64,000 bases of DNA, from positions 20,439,829-20,503,828 of the forward strand of contig OZ023275.1 of assembly GCA_964007475.1 (NCBI GenBank), given 5' to 3'. Shown here piece by piece: positions 24,328-35,925 of this stretch (the stretch's first letter is position 1; the number at the start of each line of letters is the position of its first letter). The translations under genes were made by a program, and so were the position numbers. Origin of the DNA: Hybos culiciformis. Its lineage: Eukaryota > Arthropoda > Insecta > Diptera > Hybotidae. The notes beneath the pieces were generated by a model. The model was not told the origin of the DNA and ran no database searches. It worked only from the letters and a program-made list of their open reading frames with translations.

Positions 24328-24585
24328 TACAAAAAATGTGCACGCACTTCTCATTCGAGTGATTTTGCTAAATTATTGGCGCAATTGAAAGGAGCAATTT
24401 ATCTTTTGGTTTTTTTTATGCTTTTCTTTTCTCCTAGAATCTTAGAATTTTTTTATCCACCCAAATACACCTTCTTGACCATATTTTTTTTTTTTTTTTT
24501 TTTAACATTCTTTTCAAGAATAATGATAATAATTCGCATAATTTTTTTTTTTTTTGCTGCAAAAAAAGATAGTTTGAAATTATAG
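24328..24585 (+). CDS. Candidate coding exon after a very strong acceptor
   Basis: A 17-base T-tract and CAG end at 24327. The frame starting TAC at 24328 is open to TAG at 24583-24585 and begins YKKCARTSHSSDFAKLLAQL. The first 26 or so codons are well mixed. Later codons become Phe/Ile-rich because they cross poly(T), so the true exon may end earlier at an unseen donor. As read, the C-terminal part would be strongly hydrophobic. Product unknown. Confidence 0.33.
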   Translation, partial: YKKCARTSHSSDFAKLLAQLKGAIYLLVFFMLFFSPRILEFFYPPKYTFLTIFFFFFFLTFFSRIMIIIRIIFFFFAAKKDSLKL

Positions 24586-25036
24586 AAAAATAAGAAGAAA
24601 AACTATATAGTCTTCTCAAATTCGAAACAAAAGTGCAGTAATTTTTTTTTTTTTTATATAGGTATATAAGTTTAGATTTTAAAAGTAAAATACCGCAACA
24701 CGATTTTTCTTATTTCAATTTTTTACACACATTTTTATTTTGTTTTGATTTCATCACGATCTAAAACGTGGTTGTTAAAAAATTATGCGCTGCGCACAAT
24801 TTGCGTGAGCGTTTTTAGATATTTTAGAGATGGTGAATTGAATTATGCAAACTTTTCTATTTGGCTTTTGAAAAAATTGATTTCAAGTTGATTTAGCTTA
24901 TTTTCGGAAATTAAGATTAAATTCAGACTTCTTAATTAATAGCAAATTTATTTTATTCATGATTTTAGAAAATTTTATATTTCCGTCGCAAAAATTTTGC
25001 ATTGAAATTGAATATAATAGATAATTTAAGCTAATT
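24586..25036. other. AT-rich spacer
   Basis: Poly(T) runs; a small ATGCGCTGCGCA palindrome near 24785. No gene seen. Confidence 0.55.
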
Positions 25037-25045
25037 TAGACAATT

Positions 25046-25198
25046 TAGGCCCTAGCCAAACCCGGAGATGTGGTGAAATTTTTAAACACCACGGGGTGGA
25101 TTCAGCTTGTCTTAACGCCGTTAGGCCTTGGTGAACGAGTGAAGTGGTAGCAAAATGGTAGAGGGGCTCCGCCACTATAACCAAACAACGAACCAACC
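25046..25198. mobile_element. GC-rich 153-bp insertion with 9-bp flanking repeat (SINE-like, unclassified)
   Basis: A block far GC-richer than its surroundings begins TAGGCCCTAGCCAAACCCGG and ends GAACCAACC. It is bracketed by TAGACAATT at 25037-25045 and 25199-25207. This is the signature of an insertion with a target-site duplication. Ends are not inverted repeats, and the ACCAAAC/AACCAACC tail is repetitive, which favours a retroposed element over a DNA transposon. TAGCAAAATGG fits a pol III A-box pattern, but no convincing B box was found. No open frame of note. Confidence 0.5.
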
Positions 25199-25207
25199 TA
25201 GACAATT

Positions 25208-28200
25208 AAGATAATTTTAGCATATAATCATAATGATCTTTGTAGGTCCAAAAAACAGTGCAAAATTGTTGTTAGTTGATGATGTTATCTAATTTCATAA
25301 TTTTTATTTTGCATTTTCAACTCCACTCCACTCTTCATGATAGCAATAATCTATCAAAGTTTACTACAAGAAATAAATTTCTGTCAACGGAAGAATGCCT
25401 CGTCCATCACTTTATGTTCTGATTTATATTTTATATACGATATATTTTTATTAAGTGTTGTGAGTTCGTTTAAAAAAAAAAGGATTATGTTCTTACAAAA
25501 TTTGCTAAAGATAAGAATGAATACATTGATATGGCGCGGCAATCTTTTGTCGACAAGGAACCTTTTTATTTATATGCATATTTATCGACATGTTTTTAAT
25601 TAAAGAAAAATTAAAAAAAACATTTAAATATGCAATAGTCAAATAGTATACTTCTTTAGCATTATTCTGCAGAATTCGTGCGTGATGCTGTCATACAATG
25701 CATAGATAGGTTCAACCTTTAATGATTTGATTCTGATGAGAAAAATTCAGAAAATTCAAATAAATTTTCAATCTTTTGCTTTCTAGGAAATGAAAACAGT
25801 TGGAATGATTTACATTGTGATATATTTTGTAGCCGTGAATGCGTGATTATTTCTAAGTGTTATAACGTGAGGTTATTTCGGTAACATTTTTGTGGCATTA
25901 AAGTGTTATTTTTAATTTTTCGGCCACAATAGCAACACTTCATTAGCTCAGTTCTTTTATTTTATTTCTTGCTTCCTATAATATATAGAACTTATATTAA
26001 AATGAATTATGTGCAGTTATTAAAATAAGAAACTATTAATATTTTTAATGATTATAGTTCTTTAATGTTCTTAATATCAGGGAACAAATTGTAAAGTACG
26101 ATTTAATTCAAGCAATTATTGGTTGTTATTGTAATCCCTTTCTTTCCATGTATGAAAATAAAAATTAAAAATATTTGGAACTTTAAAGACGATTTTAATA
26201 ACTAGCGTTGTAATTTGATATCAACTTTCTTTTGGAGGACCCTGTTATTAGAGATTTATTTTCGAGATTCGACAATCTAGATTTTTTAAATATTTTGTTT
26301 TTCGAGTTCGGGATTCCGATTTTTTGAATATGTGTCTCGAGATTCGGGATTCTCGAAAGTTAAAATTTTTTCGCGAATTTTCCAGACTAGAATTCCCGTT
26401 GTTTAACTCTACCTGTTATGTTCAAATTTGAATCTTTTTTATTCCAAAATTAATTTATTTTCATTGAAATATAAAATCACAAAGTTTTGGTTGACAATTG
26501 TTTGATTTTCGCTTTTAAAATCTCTCAATTTTTATTAATAATCTTTAAAAAATCTATTATTTCAGTAAAATAGTACAAGTTTCAATAAATAATCCAACTT
26601 CAGTTTATACTAATTACCAATGCGCTACACCTTTCGTTAACTTCGTTTATAATATCCATTTGTATAGAATTAACGTCTTTAAGATTCAATAATAATTTAA
26701 GTTATAATTTTTAATTAAATGTGCCTAATTCATCAGGGAAATCCAAGATCCAGCAATAATACATTTAAGAGAAATTAACAAATTATGATAGGTTATGTTC
26801 ACTACATTGACCGACGACGACGAAACGAACGTGACTACAAATTTATGTATCAAAATAAAATAAATAATGAGTTTGAAAAATTTAAGAATTCCTTTCGCAA
26901 AGTACCTATATAAACATTATACCTATACAAGTTAATCGAAAAGAATATCCTCATTTTGATCAAACATTTATTTTTATTTTTTGTGAACAAAAACATAGAG
27001 ATCATTATTTTATTTTATTAACATTTTATACCATAAATTTATTTGTCTTATACATTTCTTTTTCTTATTTATTTTTTTTTTTTTCATAATTTTGGAATAA
27101 TTTTCTTTATATAATTTGTTTTATAACATAAACTATGAGATATGCTAATTAGATATTTAAGCCATGATAAAATGCAAAAGAAAAAAAAAAAAGGTTTTGC
27201 ATCTAATTTGTTGTGCATGAAATAGCCAATCTGAATATTGATAGTTTTTATGTATAAAAAATATGATTAGATAGAATGAATCATATTTTCAATTTAGAAT
27301 CGTTACAAGCGATCAAAGTGGATCATTAAAGAAAATGAAAATATGTATGAAGAAACGAAACGCAATGTAGAGGAATAAAGTATTTATAGAAAATTAATTC
27401 TGATTTAAAAAAAAAATTATTTTTCAATATTAAACTAAACAAGTCTAATTTTTTTTTTTTACGGTCGCTTAACAAAAACTCATTTGATAACAAAATTATA
27501 AGAAGCTCACCTAAATCATATCAGTTTCATCCTTAATTGAACTTTGCTTGTGATACTTTACTCAAGTACACTTTACTTTGTTCCTATTTTACATTGCAAT
27601 TGAATTCACATATCTACATATTTCCAATTATCAAAAAACAAAAAAAAAATTCTATAATTACGAAATTTTTCAAATTCAAAGAAAATTATCAAAGAATGCA
27701 AGAATATAGTTACTTTATTTTTATCTAAAAAATCTGAATTGAATCTATGCTTGGTGCGTTAATATCAAATTATGAAAATTCTTTAAAAAAAAAAACAACA
27801 TAAATACACTTTACCGGATTATACATTTTATATATGTATGTATATCTCATGTAGATAATTTTAGCAAACATATGTGCTCACAAAATCAAGGTTTTTCTTT
27901 TCTCGTCAATACTTAACTTGAAAAAAAATATTATTATTATGTACTGTACATTGAAAAACTAGTAATTTTAATTATGTTATATTAGCTTTAACTGACAGTA
28001 TGAAAACATTGATAGCTTAATGTAAATTTTATTGTATATGCGCATTCGGTGCGTACATTATTTTATATTTTAATGCAATATTGAATTTCTTCCTATAGTG
28101 ATCTTTAAGTAGAAAGAAACGATTTTGTACGCATTGCAAAAAAAAAAAAGATTAGATTAAAAATTATTTGTTTATAGCTAAAAGCGTGCAATAGCAATTT

Positions 28201-29923
28201 TTTTTTTTTTTTTCGTGAGCTTTATGAATGCATACTTTATTATATTTATATATGTATCGAAACAATATTCATAATGTGAACATTGTGCATCATAAATTAG
28301 CATAGCTTAAGGTATACTTTGTTTATTATATAGAAATATTTAAATTGCAAAAAATAAATAAATAAATTATCCATGTTTTCTAAAGTCTCTCATATATGTA
28401 CGATGTTGCCAAGGAGAATATCTTATCTTTGGTGAAAAAAAAAAAAATGTGAAAATAAAATAGACCTCCTAAAACGCTTTATTGTCATATTGATCACTTA
28501 TTTTTTTTTTTTTTTTAAATATAAATAACAATAACCATATAGTTAGTAGTCTGACTGTTTTTGTTTTTGCGTAATTTAGGTATAACTCATAAATCATAAT
28601 ACTTTTATACAGGAAACTCATAAAAATCTAGAAATTCTTTATCGTGTTTGTGCATAAAAGTAAGAAATCAAATTTGGAATCAATACATTAATTTGGAAAC
28701 AAATTGATTTTGTAATTTTAAACAAATCAGTTAAAATTGCGAATTGATATTTTTTTTAATAGGTTTAGATGTGTATTTTTTAGTTTTGACATAAAAGGTT
28801 TTTTTTTTTATCAAAGTACCAAAGCCCTAAAAAGCAAATATTGTACCTTTTTCTGTCTTCAAACTGCCCTTTAACCCAAAAGTTAGTTTTGTTTTGTTTT
28901 TCTATGAAAATTCGTACCCACTTGTATTTTTTGTTCCTCATTTTTTATTTTGACATATTATTATCAGTTTATGTTATTAAAAACAACATTACCTACAACC
29001 TAAAGATACAACCTAAAAATCAAAAATACTAACTAGCTTTTTCTGTCTGCAATCTAGCCTACACAAAGGTTAATTATTTTTAATACATGAAAACTCAGTT
29101 TAAAGGTAACCTTTTAAGTTTCAGTAAACAAAGTTCATTTTAAAGAGCTCGCTGATCTGAAAGGCCTACAAAAAAAGATAAAATACATTTCCAATATTGT
29201 CAATTAACAATATTTTACAAATTTTAATATCAAACTTTTGACTTATTTAAGTCCAGTATATAAAAGTGTATAATCAATGAAGTCATTTCTAATTTTTATT
29301 ATAAAAATTATAAAATTTTCTGAAATAAAAGTTAAAAAATCATACAAATGTAATAAATAAAATAAAATCATACTCCACCCTATTTTATTGGAAAAATCAA
29401 TTTCATAATGAAATCAACATTAACCCAATTTTATAAATTTGATGACTTCCTGACCTACATGTAGTTTTGGCAACTTTACACATGTTTTTTATTTTTTATT
29501 TTTTTTATTTAATTTATCATCTTTTTTTTTCTTCTTCTTCTTTTTCATTAATATATGAGAGACCTAAAATGAAATTACATAATTTTATCAGTTTTTGCTC
29601 TTTAAGGAATGCAGATAAACATTTTTGTGCAACAAAAAGAGCATCAAAATTAAAAAAAAAATTAAAAAAAATTCAGTATCATACAGATGTACATCTGTAT
29701 ACTTCTTATGACGTGTTTATAATAATGCAGGCAGAAGAAATTTATTTGTTTACGTCTTTTTGCTTTTGATGATTTTATACACATTGAACAGTAACATATA
29801 TATCTGTATATAGTTTTAAGAATATGAAATAAGAATTAAAAAAAATTTTTTTTAATTCTGAAGTATTATCTTTTGTAACCTCTAATATCTTAAAATAGCT
29901 TTCAGTAAACTTTAGATATTATG
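25208..29923. other. AT-rich non-genic stretch
   Basis: No supported gene. It contains the TTCGAGATTCGGGATTC degenerate repeat (26268-26360) and a GACCGACGACGACG island near 26810. Several T-run-based open frames (25337, 27537, 28841, 29467) lack splice or codon support. Confidence 0.55.
26268..26360. repeat. Degenerate tandem repeat of TTCGAGATTCGGGATTC type
   Basis: Three loose units, TTTTCGAGATTCGACAAT, TTTTCGAGTTCGGGATTC and TCTCGAGATTCGGGATTC, spaced about 40-55 bp apart. Confidence 0.5.
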
Positions 29924-30112
29924 ATAGAGTACGATTCAAATCACTTGACCAATCCGTTATGCAAAGCTTTCCCTTTCCATTACAAAATTCCATACAAAAT
30001 TTGCATGAGCTTTTTTCTTAAATAATTTCTCCTAAATTTTGTATGGAATTTTGTAATGGAAAGGGAAAGCTTTGCATAACGGATTGGTCAAGTGATTTGA
30101 ATCGTACTCTAT
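29924..30112. mobile_element. Perfect inverted repeat, 79-bp arms and 31-bp loop
   Basis: The arm at 29924-30002 begins ATAGAGTACGATTCAAATCA and is the exact reverse complement of 30034-30112 over all 79 bases, as checked base by base. Each arm end carries TA just before GAGTACG, which could be Tc1/mariner-type target sites, but in a perfect palindrome this cannot be told apart from the arm itself. No longer target duplication was found. Perfect pairing implies a recent origin or gene conversion between arms. It could be a snap-back MITE or a locus making hairpin RNA. Confidence 0.85.
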
Positions 30113-30371
30113 TACTGCCATCTGATCATCTCTGTACTAGTAATATTAGAAACAATATAAGCTATGTTTAATATTATAATATTCTAAAAATAATATTGAA
30201 AATTTCCCAAAGAACGACATCAGTTCTCATGCATTTTTTCACACTTTTTTTTATTAGACATTTCCAACATTGCCCAAGTTTTGTATGCGATTAAAATTAT
30301 GTCATAAAGTAAGTTTCATTGTAATTGGTAAGTTATTAGAAATTAAATATTTTTAACAAAAATATGATGGT

Positions 30372-30454
30372 ATATAAACACTTATAAACATATAGCTGGG
30401 GCAGCTATAATTTCTATAAAACCCGTGCTTTATAGATGAGTAATTCTTCGGAAA
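30372..30454 (+). repeat. Dispersed repeat, diverged copy 1
   Basis: The core GCAGCTATAATTTCTATA and following CCC-TTGCT and TAATTCTTC-type words match 41750-41830 in the same orientation. Confidence 0.5.
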
Positions 30455-30969
30455 TAGGACAATATTCTGTTTTAGGCGATAGTTCGAAAATTGTTAGCTT
30501 CATTCACTTAAGAATCGCAGTTCATGATTGTTATTAACAATTAACGTCTGACTATTTGGACACTCCACATAATATTTTTATAATTGTTTCAAAATCTCTC
30601 TTGCTTCCAAAGTTTCCAAAGTCTTGTAAATAGAAATATAAGTAATAAAATCTTCTTTTTTTTATAAAAAAAATATTTTTGGTTATTTATTTTGCGTTAG
30701 AAAAAATAATAAAAACTCAATGTAATTTTGGCATAGCAAATTTTACTAAAATTCATTCGCTTTACTTTTTTGGACAAGTTATTACATATTTATAATAATA
30801 AATGTTATAAACTTTCTGATATACTCTATAGCTAGCTGATTTTTCGTCGAGTTTTTTTTTCAGTTTTTTTAGTTGTAGATTAATTAGTTTAGATCAACAA
30901 AAGTCACACTTTAACGTGCAATCAATTAGTACATGTAATGCAGCATAGTAAATACAAAAGATAATTTCT

Positions 30970-31000
30970 ACGCGCCAACTGTCTAGTTGGCCGCCTGGCT
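30970..31000. repeat. GC-rich stem-loop
   Basis: GCCAACT-GTC-TAGTTGGC pairs with a short loop, followed by CGCCTGGCTGGCG. It is isolated in AT-rich DNA. Confidence 0.5.
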
Positions 31001-34000
31001 GGCGATTGATGGTACAGTAATAGGTGATTATGAATTTCTTTTTTGCTTTATTATTACCGAAAAGTTTATCATTAATTTCGCATATATAAATTATCATTTT
31101 TTATTTTATGATTTTCTAAAATATTTTAAAATTTTTTAAATAATTTTTTTCCCATAAAAAAAGGGAATTATTTATGTTAATTATGGAAATATATAAAAAT
31201 AATTGGATTTTATTCTATGAAACAACATTTTACTTTCAAATAATTACTTTTTTTAATGCTTAACTTAAAATATAATGATATACGCAAACGCATTTGAGAA
31301 TTTTTTATTTAATATTTATAATCCCTACTTGAAATTAGAACCATAATTGCTAAGAAAATTATATTTTCTTGTTTTCCTTATTTACATTATATAATGTATA
31401 TATATATATACAATCATAATACATTATATAATATTGTATTGTATATATGTAATAAAAATTAACATAATTTAAACTAAAGAATTTTTGTTACATAAAATAT
31501 AATTAAGCTACAATTATTTTATTTCTATAAAAAAAAAAAAAAAAACTGTGTGTAGGCCTAACAAATTGAATGCGCATTGTGCATGCATAAATCATATTTA
31601 CAATCTTCATAAATAAATTTTCATACGCAATTTCTTAGGTTTTTTTTATTCTATAAATTACGTAGTTAAAAAAAAAAAATAGCTAATAATAACAACAGAG
31701 AGTTTCTTTTTTTTATGCATTTTTTAATTTTTTTTTTATTTAATATCTAGTTTTGTTTGAACAATAAAGAAGTCAATAAATAGTATAATTAAGTTTAAAT
31801 TCGAAAGGAGAACTAACACACATTATATGTTATGTTTATATATATATATATATAAAAATAAAATAATTCAACTAATGCATTTATAGAAGTACACATAAAT
31901 TTCCCACCATCTATGTTGTACGTATGCTAAGGTTTAACTTATGAAACAAAATAGGAAAAAAAAAAATCTTACAAAATCTCTAATTTTCTGTTATTTGTTT
32001 TTTTGCATTCAAAAGTGTAATTAACTAGATTTCATTCACACCTTCAAAATAAAAAAAAAAAATCACTATTTTTCATTCAAAAAAAATTTAGTTTATTATA
32101 ATAGTTAAGTTGAGAAAATTTTCAGAATAATAATTCATTCTCGGATTAATTTATGTGTAATGCTTTGATTTTATAGAATGAGATAATTAATAGCTTATAT
32201 CTGATTACAGCAGCGCCTGAATATGGCAGAGTATACAAAATCCGAATTCTAAGACTTAACAAAATAAAAAGACTACAACAGTCGATTGAAAGTAAAAAAT
32301 TCATAAATTTATAAAAATACTTTCTGATTCGATCTCATCAGCACAAAGCCGTGACTATACTCTATTAAAATACATAGTTGGTTCCGCAATAAGAAGGCAT
32401 TTATGAAAATGAAGGGAATATCATTTTGTATGGAAGTTAAGCGCACTGCGCACTGGAATGTCGAAAAAAGCGAACCACGAGTATATATTAAATAAAATTG
32501 TGTATAATTATTTTTTCTAAATTTCATTTTCATTTGTCTGTTCGCGCATTAACTATACAGGGTGTTTCAGTATAGGGAGAAAAAAACCGCTTAAATAAAG
32601 AGAAAAATATTGAAATTGAACAAAAAAAAAACATTTTTTCAAAAACTTTTTTCGACAAAAACTCAGATGGATGTTTCGTTTTAGAATAGGAACTCGCAGC
32701 TGAAGTTACGTCACTACTGAAATGCGCTGTATAAATGCAGGTGAAGTGAAATCTAAGAAAAACTCGTAAATTTCTCTACGTTTTAAGAAAAATCAACTAA
32801 AAGTAAAGCGAAAAATTGCAAGTAAAAGAAATTTGTTATGGCTTGATCACAGCGTATCTGAATAAAAGGTACTGTAAAAACTGATTTTCAAATTTAGAGA
32901 AATGCAAGATATTAATTATATTTCTAACTGAATTTTTTAATTCAGGTACCTTTTTGTCACAATTCACGCTCGCTAGGGAAATTTTTAGGCATATAATTTT
33001 AAGATTAATGTGAAAATGTGAAATTATCCGATGGTGTTTTTGGGGTTGATTTTTTGCATTCAGCTAAAATAAGTTGTGAATAGTTTTCCGGAACACTCCT
33101 TCAAACATTACTTTGCAGTGGTAGCTGAGATCAAGGCATTATTTCTGTTGTTTTGGCATTTTTACAAAATAAAAAAAAAACCAATTTTCTTTTGTATCAT
33201 TCAAGTTTTAAGTTCATTGAAATTTAACTTTTTTTTTTATTTAGTGATGTCAAAAAAAAAATGTTGACCTTGCCAAATTTAACGCATATACATTTTTCTC
33301 TACGTCAATATAAGTTAGAGTCACAAAAATTTATTTATTTAAAGAAACAAGCCGGCTACAAGTTGGTTTACTATATATACTAAATTATTTATAACTATAT
33401 GAGATATAAAATTCTACGTATTATATAATAAAAAAAATTTTTACACGTGTAATATAAAATGTAAAAAGTATATATGATCCTTTCAAAAATTCATATTGTA
33501 ATAAATATCTACTTAATAAAAACTATACAAAAATGGAATCTTGTTATGAATCTGCACGATTTACAATAAAAATAACAATCACATAATTCATATTTAGAAA
33601 TAATGATTTAATTTCCATAATTAAATGGCATCATCGCGCGCTCACATTCGAGATATGTAAAAATATTTTAAATTTTAAAATAATAAAAATGTATAAAACA
33701 AAAAAATTAAATAAAATCGTTAGCGAAAAAAAAACTCTATATTTCCAAGCCGACAAGCTTGTAAGTATTCAAATAATATAAAAAGTATAGGTATATCGTA
33801 TGTATAAATATATAAATATATGTATAAATATATATATATATATATAATAACTATACTAAATAATATGTATTTTTTTTTTGTAAAAAAAAATCAAACATGC
33901 ATATTTCTGATAATTTTAATTACCATTAATAATAATGCAATTACAATGCAATTTATCTGAAATTCTTAGTTTTTGTTTTTTATAATTTCATCATCATCAC

Positions 34001-34853
34001 GCGTTTAGCGATTAATTTTATTCTATATATAAAAGAAAATCCAACTACATATCTATATTTATATAAATATAATTAAATGGAAAAAACCTCACCTCCAGGG
34101 ACTTATTTAATTAAAAAAAAACTTTTGAATTTACCTTTGAATTAAACTACTAATGCCGTAAAAAGTTTATCGAAAATTATACAAATATCAAAAAAAATTA
34201 ACTTAATAATTATAAGTACCTAAAATCAATTTCAATTCAACACTACTTTAATTCCGGGTTTCCAAATACTATTTTCAAAGCTTAATAGAATTGGAATTGA
34301 TTAAAAAGTTCTGAGCATTTTTTATGTAGGGAATGACTTACAAATTTCAAAAATATTCCAGAATTTCGCTAATTCGTTATTTCCGTAGTCCAATGAGTTT
34401 TTTTTAAATAATATTGAATTTTTCATATAAATTTAATTCTGGCCCTATTTGGAACATATTTACTATAGAAGTAATTTATACAAAAATAAACAGCTGCTGT
34501 TATCAGATTATCCAACATGATAGAAAATCTCAAATACCAATTGAACTTCATTATAAAACAAAGATACAAGATTCAAGGTCAGTGAATTGTTTTCTATGCT
34601 CGTGTTTAATCTCCCCAACTATATACTTATGTTATGTATAAATATGTTTATACAAATAATATACAAAACAACCTTATTTGTTGTGTTGCATTGGTATACT
34701 ATAAATTTTTATACACATTTCTCTAATAAAAGTTCTTAGGTATAAAAATTCTGTTAAAAAATCATTAATATTTATTAAATACATTTTTTTTACTTTTAAC
34801 AAAAGAAAGAATAATAATATACATACTTTTATCTATATCTTATTTTGGCACAG

Positions 34854-34926
34854 CCACAAGGACAATAATATTATTGTAGAAAATTTCTTCTGTGATGCAT
34901 TCAAAATGAGATGCATTCAAAAATAA
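34854..34926 (+). CDS. Candidate short terminal exon
   Basis: The acceptor is TCTTATTTTGGCACAG (ends 34853). The exon has one base plus 23 codons and TAA at 34924-34926; the peptide begins HKDNNIIVENFFCDAFKMRC and contains two cysteines. AATAAA overlaps the stop codon (34922-34927). Composition looks coding, but the exon is short and no partner exon is proven. Confidence 0.28.
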
Positions 34927-35576
34927 ATAATAGACAGGTACATTATTTTTCTAAATTTATCAATTCGTGGACATTATAATATATTTGGGCAACACTTAAA
35001 TTTTGATTTCTACGGTAGCTGACGAAAGCGCTTACATTCTATAAGTTTTTAAAAAAAATTTCAATAATTATTTTTATTTGAATGAGTTTAAATATATACA
35101 TATGGAATTATTATAGAAAATGATTCGTAGAAATTTCCTAAATAAATTTAGCTGTCCAGGCTTAATTAAAATAAAATAAAATAAAATAAAATAAAATAAA
35201 TTATAGATATTATTATTTAAAATTATAGTTCTAAACCCTCTAAAATATAATATTAAATTAAATAATTACGAGATAAGCCCATTACACTTAATTTATAGAA
35301 CATTGAACTTAATAGGGCCTAATTGCGTAGCTAATAATTAATGAGGGTGTGTTTTTTATGCTTACTTCTGTTTTCTGTAAAGCACTCCACCCAAAAGTTG
35401 TCTACTTGAGCGACATAAAAGTGTTTTTTCTTTTCGTACATAAAATGTTTAGCTATTTTGCTACTTTGTAAAAATATTTAAGCAGCTTAATTTTAGACTT
35501 TATTACCATAATAAAAATTATTAATATAATTTATTGAATTTTATTTAAGAGATTTAATTTTTTGGGTATGAATAAT
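34927..35576. other. AT-rich spacer
   Basis: Contains a (AAAAT)7 pentanucleotide microsatellite at 35167-35200; otherwise no gene seen. Confidence 0.6.
35167..35200. repeat. AAAAT microsatellite
   Basis: Seven clean pentamer units. Confidence 0.95.
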
Positions 35577-35828
35577 TTTTATTCAATATAATATGTAGAG
35601 TTACGTATGTGGACTGGACATAATTGTTTAAATATGAAGTATTTTTTGTTAATATTTATAATTATAATGACGCTAAATACTAAAGTAGTAAATAGGGAGG
35701 TTATTTTATTCAATATAATATGTAGAGTTACGTATGTGGACTGGACATAATTGTTTAAATATGAAGTATTTTTTGTTAATATTTATAATTATAATGACGC
35801 TAAATACTAAAGTAGTAAATAGGGAGGT
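35577..35828. repeat. Exact tandem duplication, 125-bp copies
   Basis: 35577-35701 and 35704-35828 are identical over 125 bases, with a 2-base spacer (period 127). It is the only perfect large tandem duplication seen in the window, so it is very young or under conversion. Each copy carries the same signal-peptide-like ATG frame ending at a GGGAGGT donor-like word. Confidence 0.95.
35634..35700 (+). CDS. Signal-peptide-like exon, upstream copy (candidate)
   Basis: ATG at 35634 opens a frame whose first residues are MKYFLLIFIIIMTLNTKVVN: a lysine, a long hydrophobic core and a polar end, a good fit to a secretion signal. The identical block recurs 127 bp downstream. It ends at GAG|GTTATT, a weak donor. 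If unspliced the frame runs on for about 15 further codons into the second copy and stops. Exon status is inferred only. Confidence 0.28.
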
Positions 35829-35925
35829 GAATTATTATTTAATAAGCTCACTAAAATTTTATTTGCAAAAGTTTTTAGTATGCGCATCTTATTCTCCACA
35901 CGGATCTATCGAAAATTATCTCTAA
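35734..35925 (+). CDS. Short ORF with signal-peptide-like start, downstream copy
   Basis: ATG at 35734, with a more likely start at 35761, where the hydrophobic leader begins. Read without splicing it gives 63 codons to TAA at 35923-35925: a hydrophobic leader, then a short polar tail with one Cys and a PHGS motif. Alternatively GAG|GTGAAT at 35825-35833 is a usable donor, making this a leader exon of a small secreted protein with later exons downstream (a phase-0 candidate lies at 38406). Small secreted proteins with leader exons are common in insects. No family recognised. Confidence 0.32.
   Translation: MWTGHNCLNMKYFLLIFIIIMTLNTKVVNREVNYYLISSLKFYLQKFLVCASYSPHGSIENYL

Larger units (their letters stand above)
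30113..34853. other. AT-rich non-genic stretch
   Basis: No supported gene. It holds a dispersed repeat shared with 41740-41830, a GC-rich hairpin at 30970-30990, an ACAGGGTGTTTCAG word at about 32558 that resembles the end of a DNA element (no partner end found), and TA microsatellites near 31838 and 33830. Confidence 0.55.

Noticed and set aside
32558..32580. ACAGGGTGTTTCAGTATAGG, resembling a DNA transposon end
   Set aside because: No matching inverted or second end found nearby, so the element cannot be delimited.
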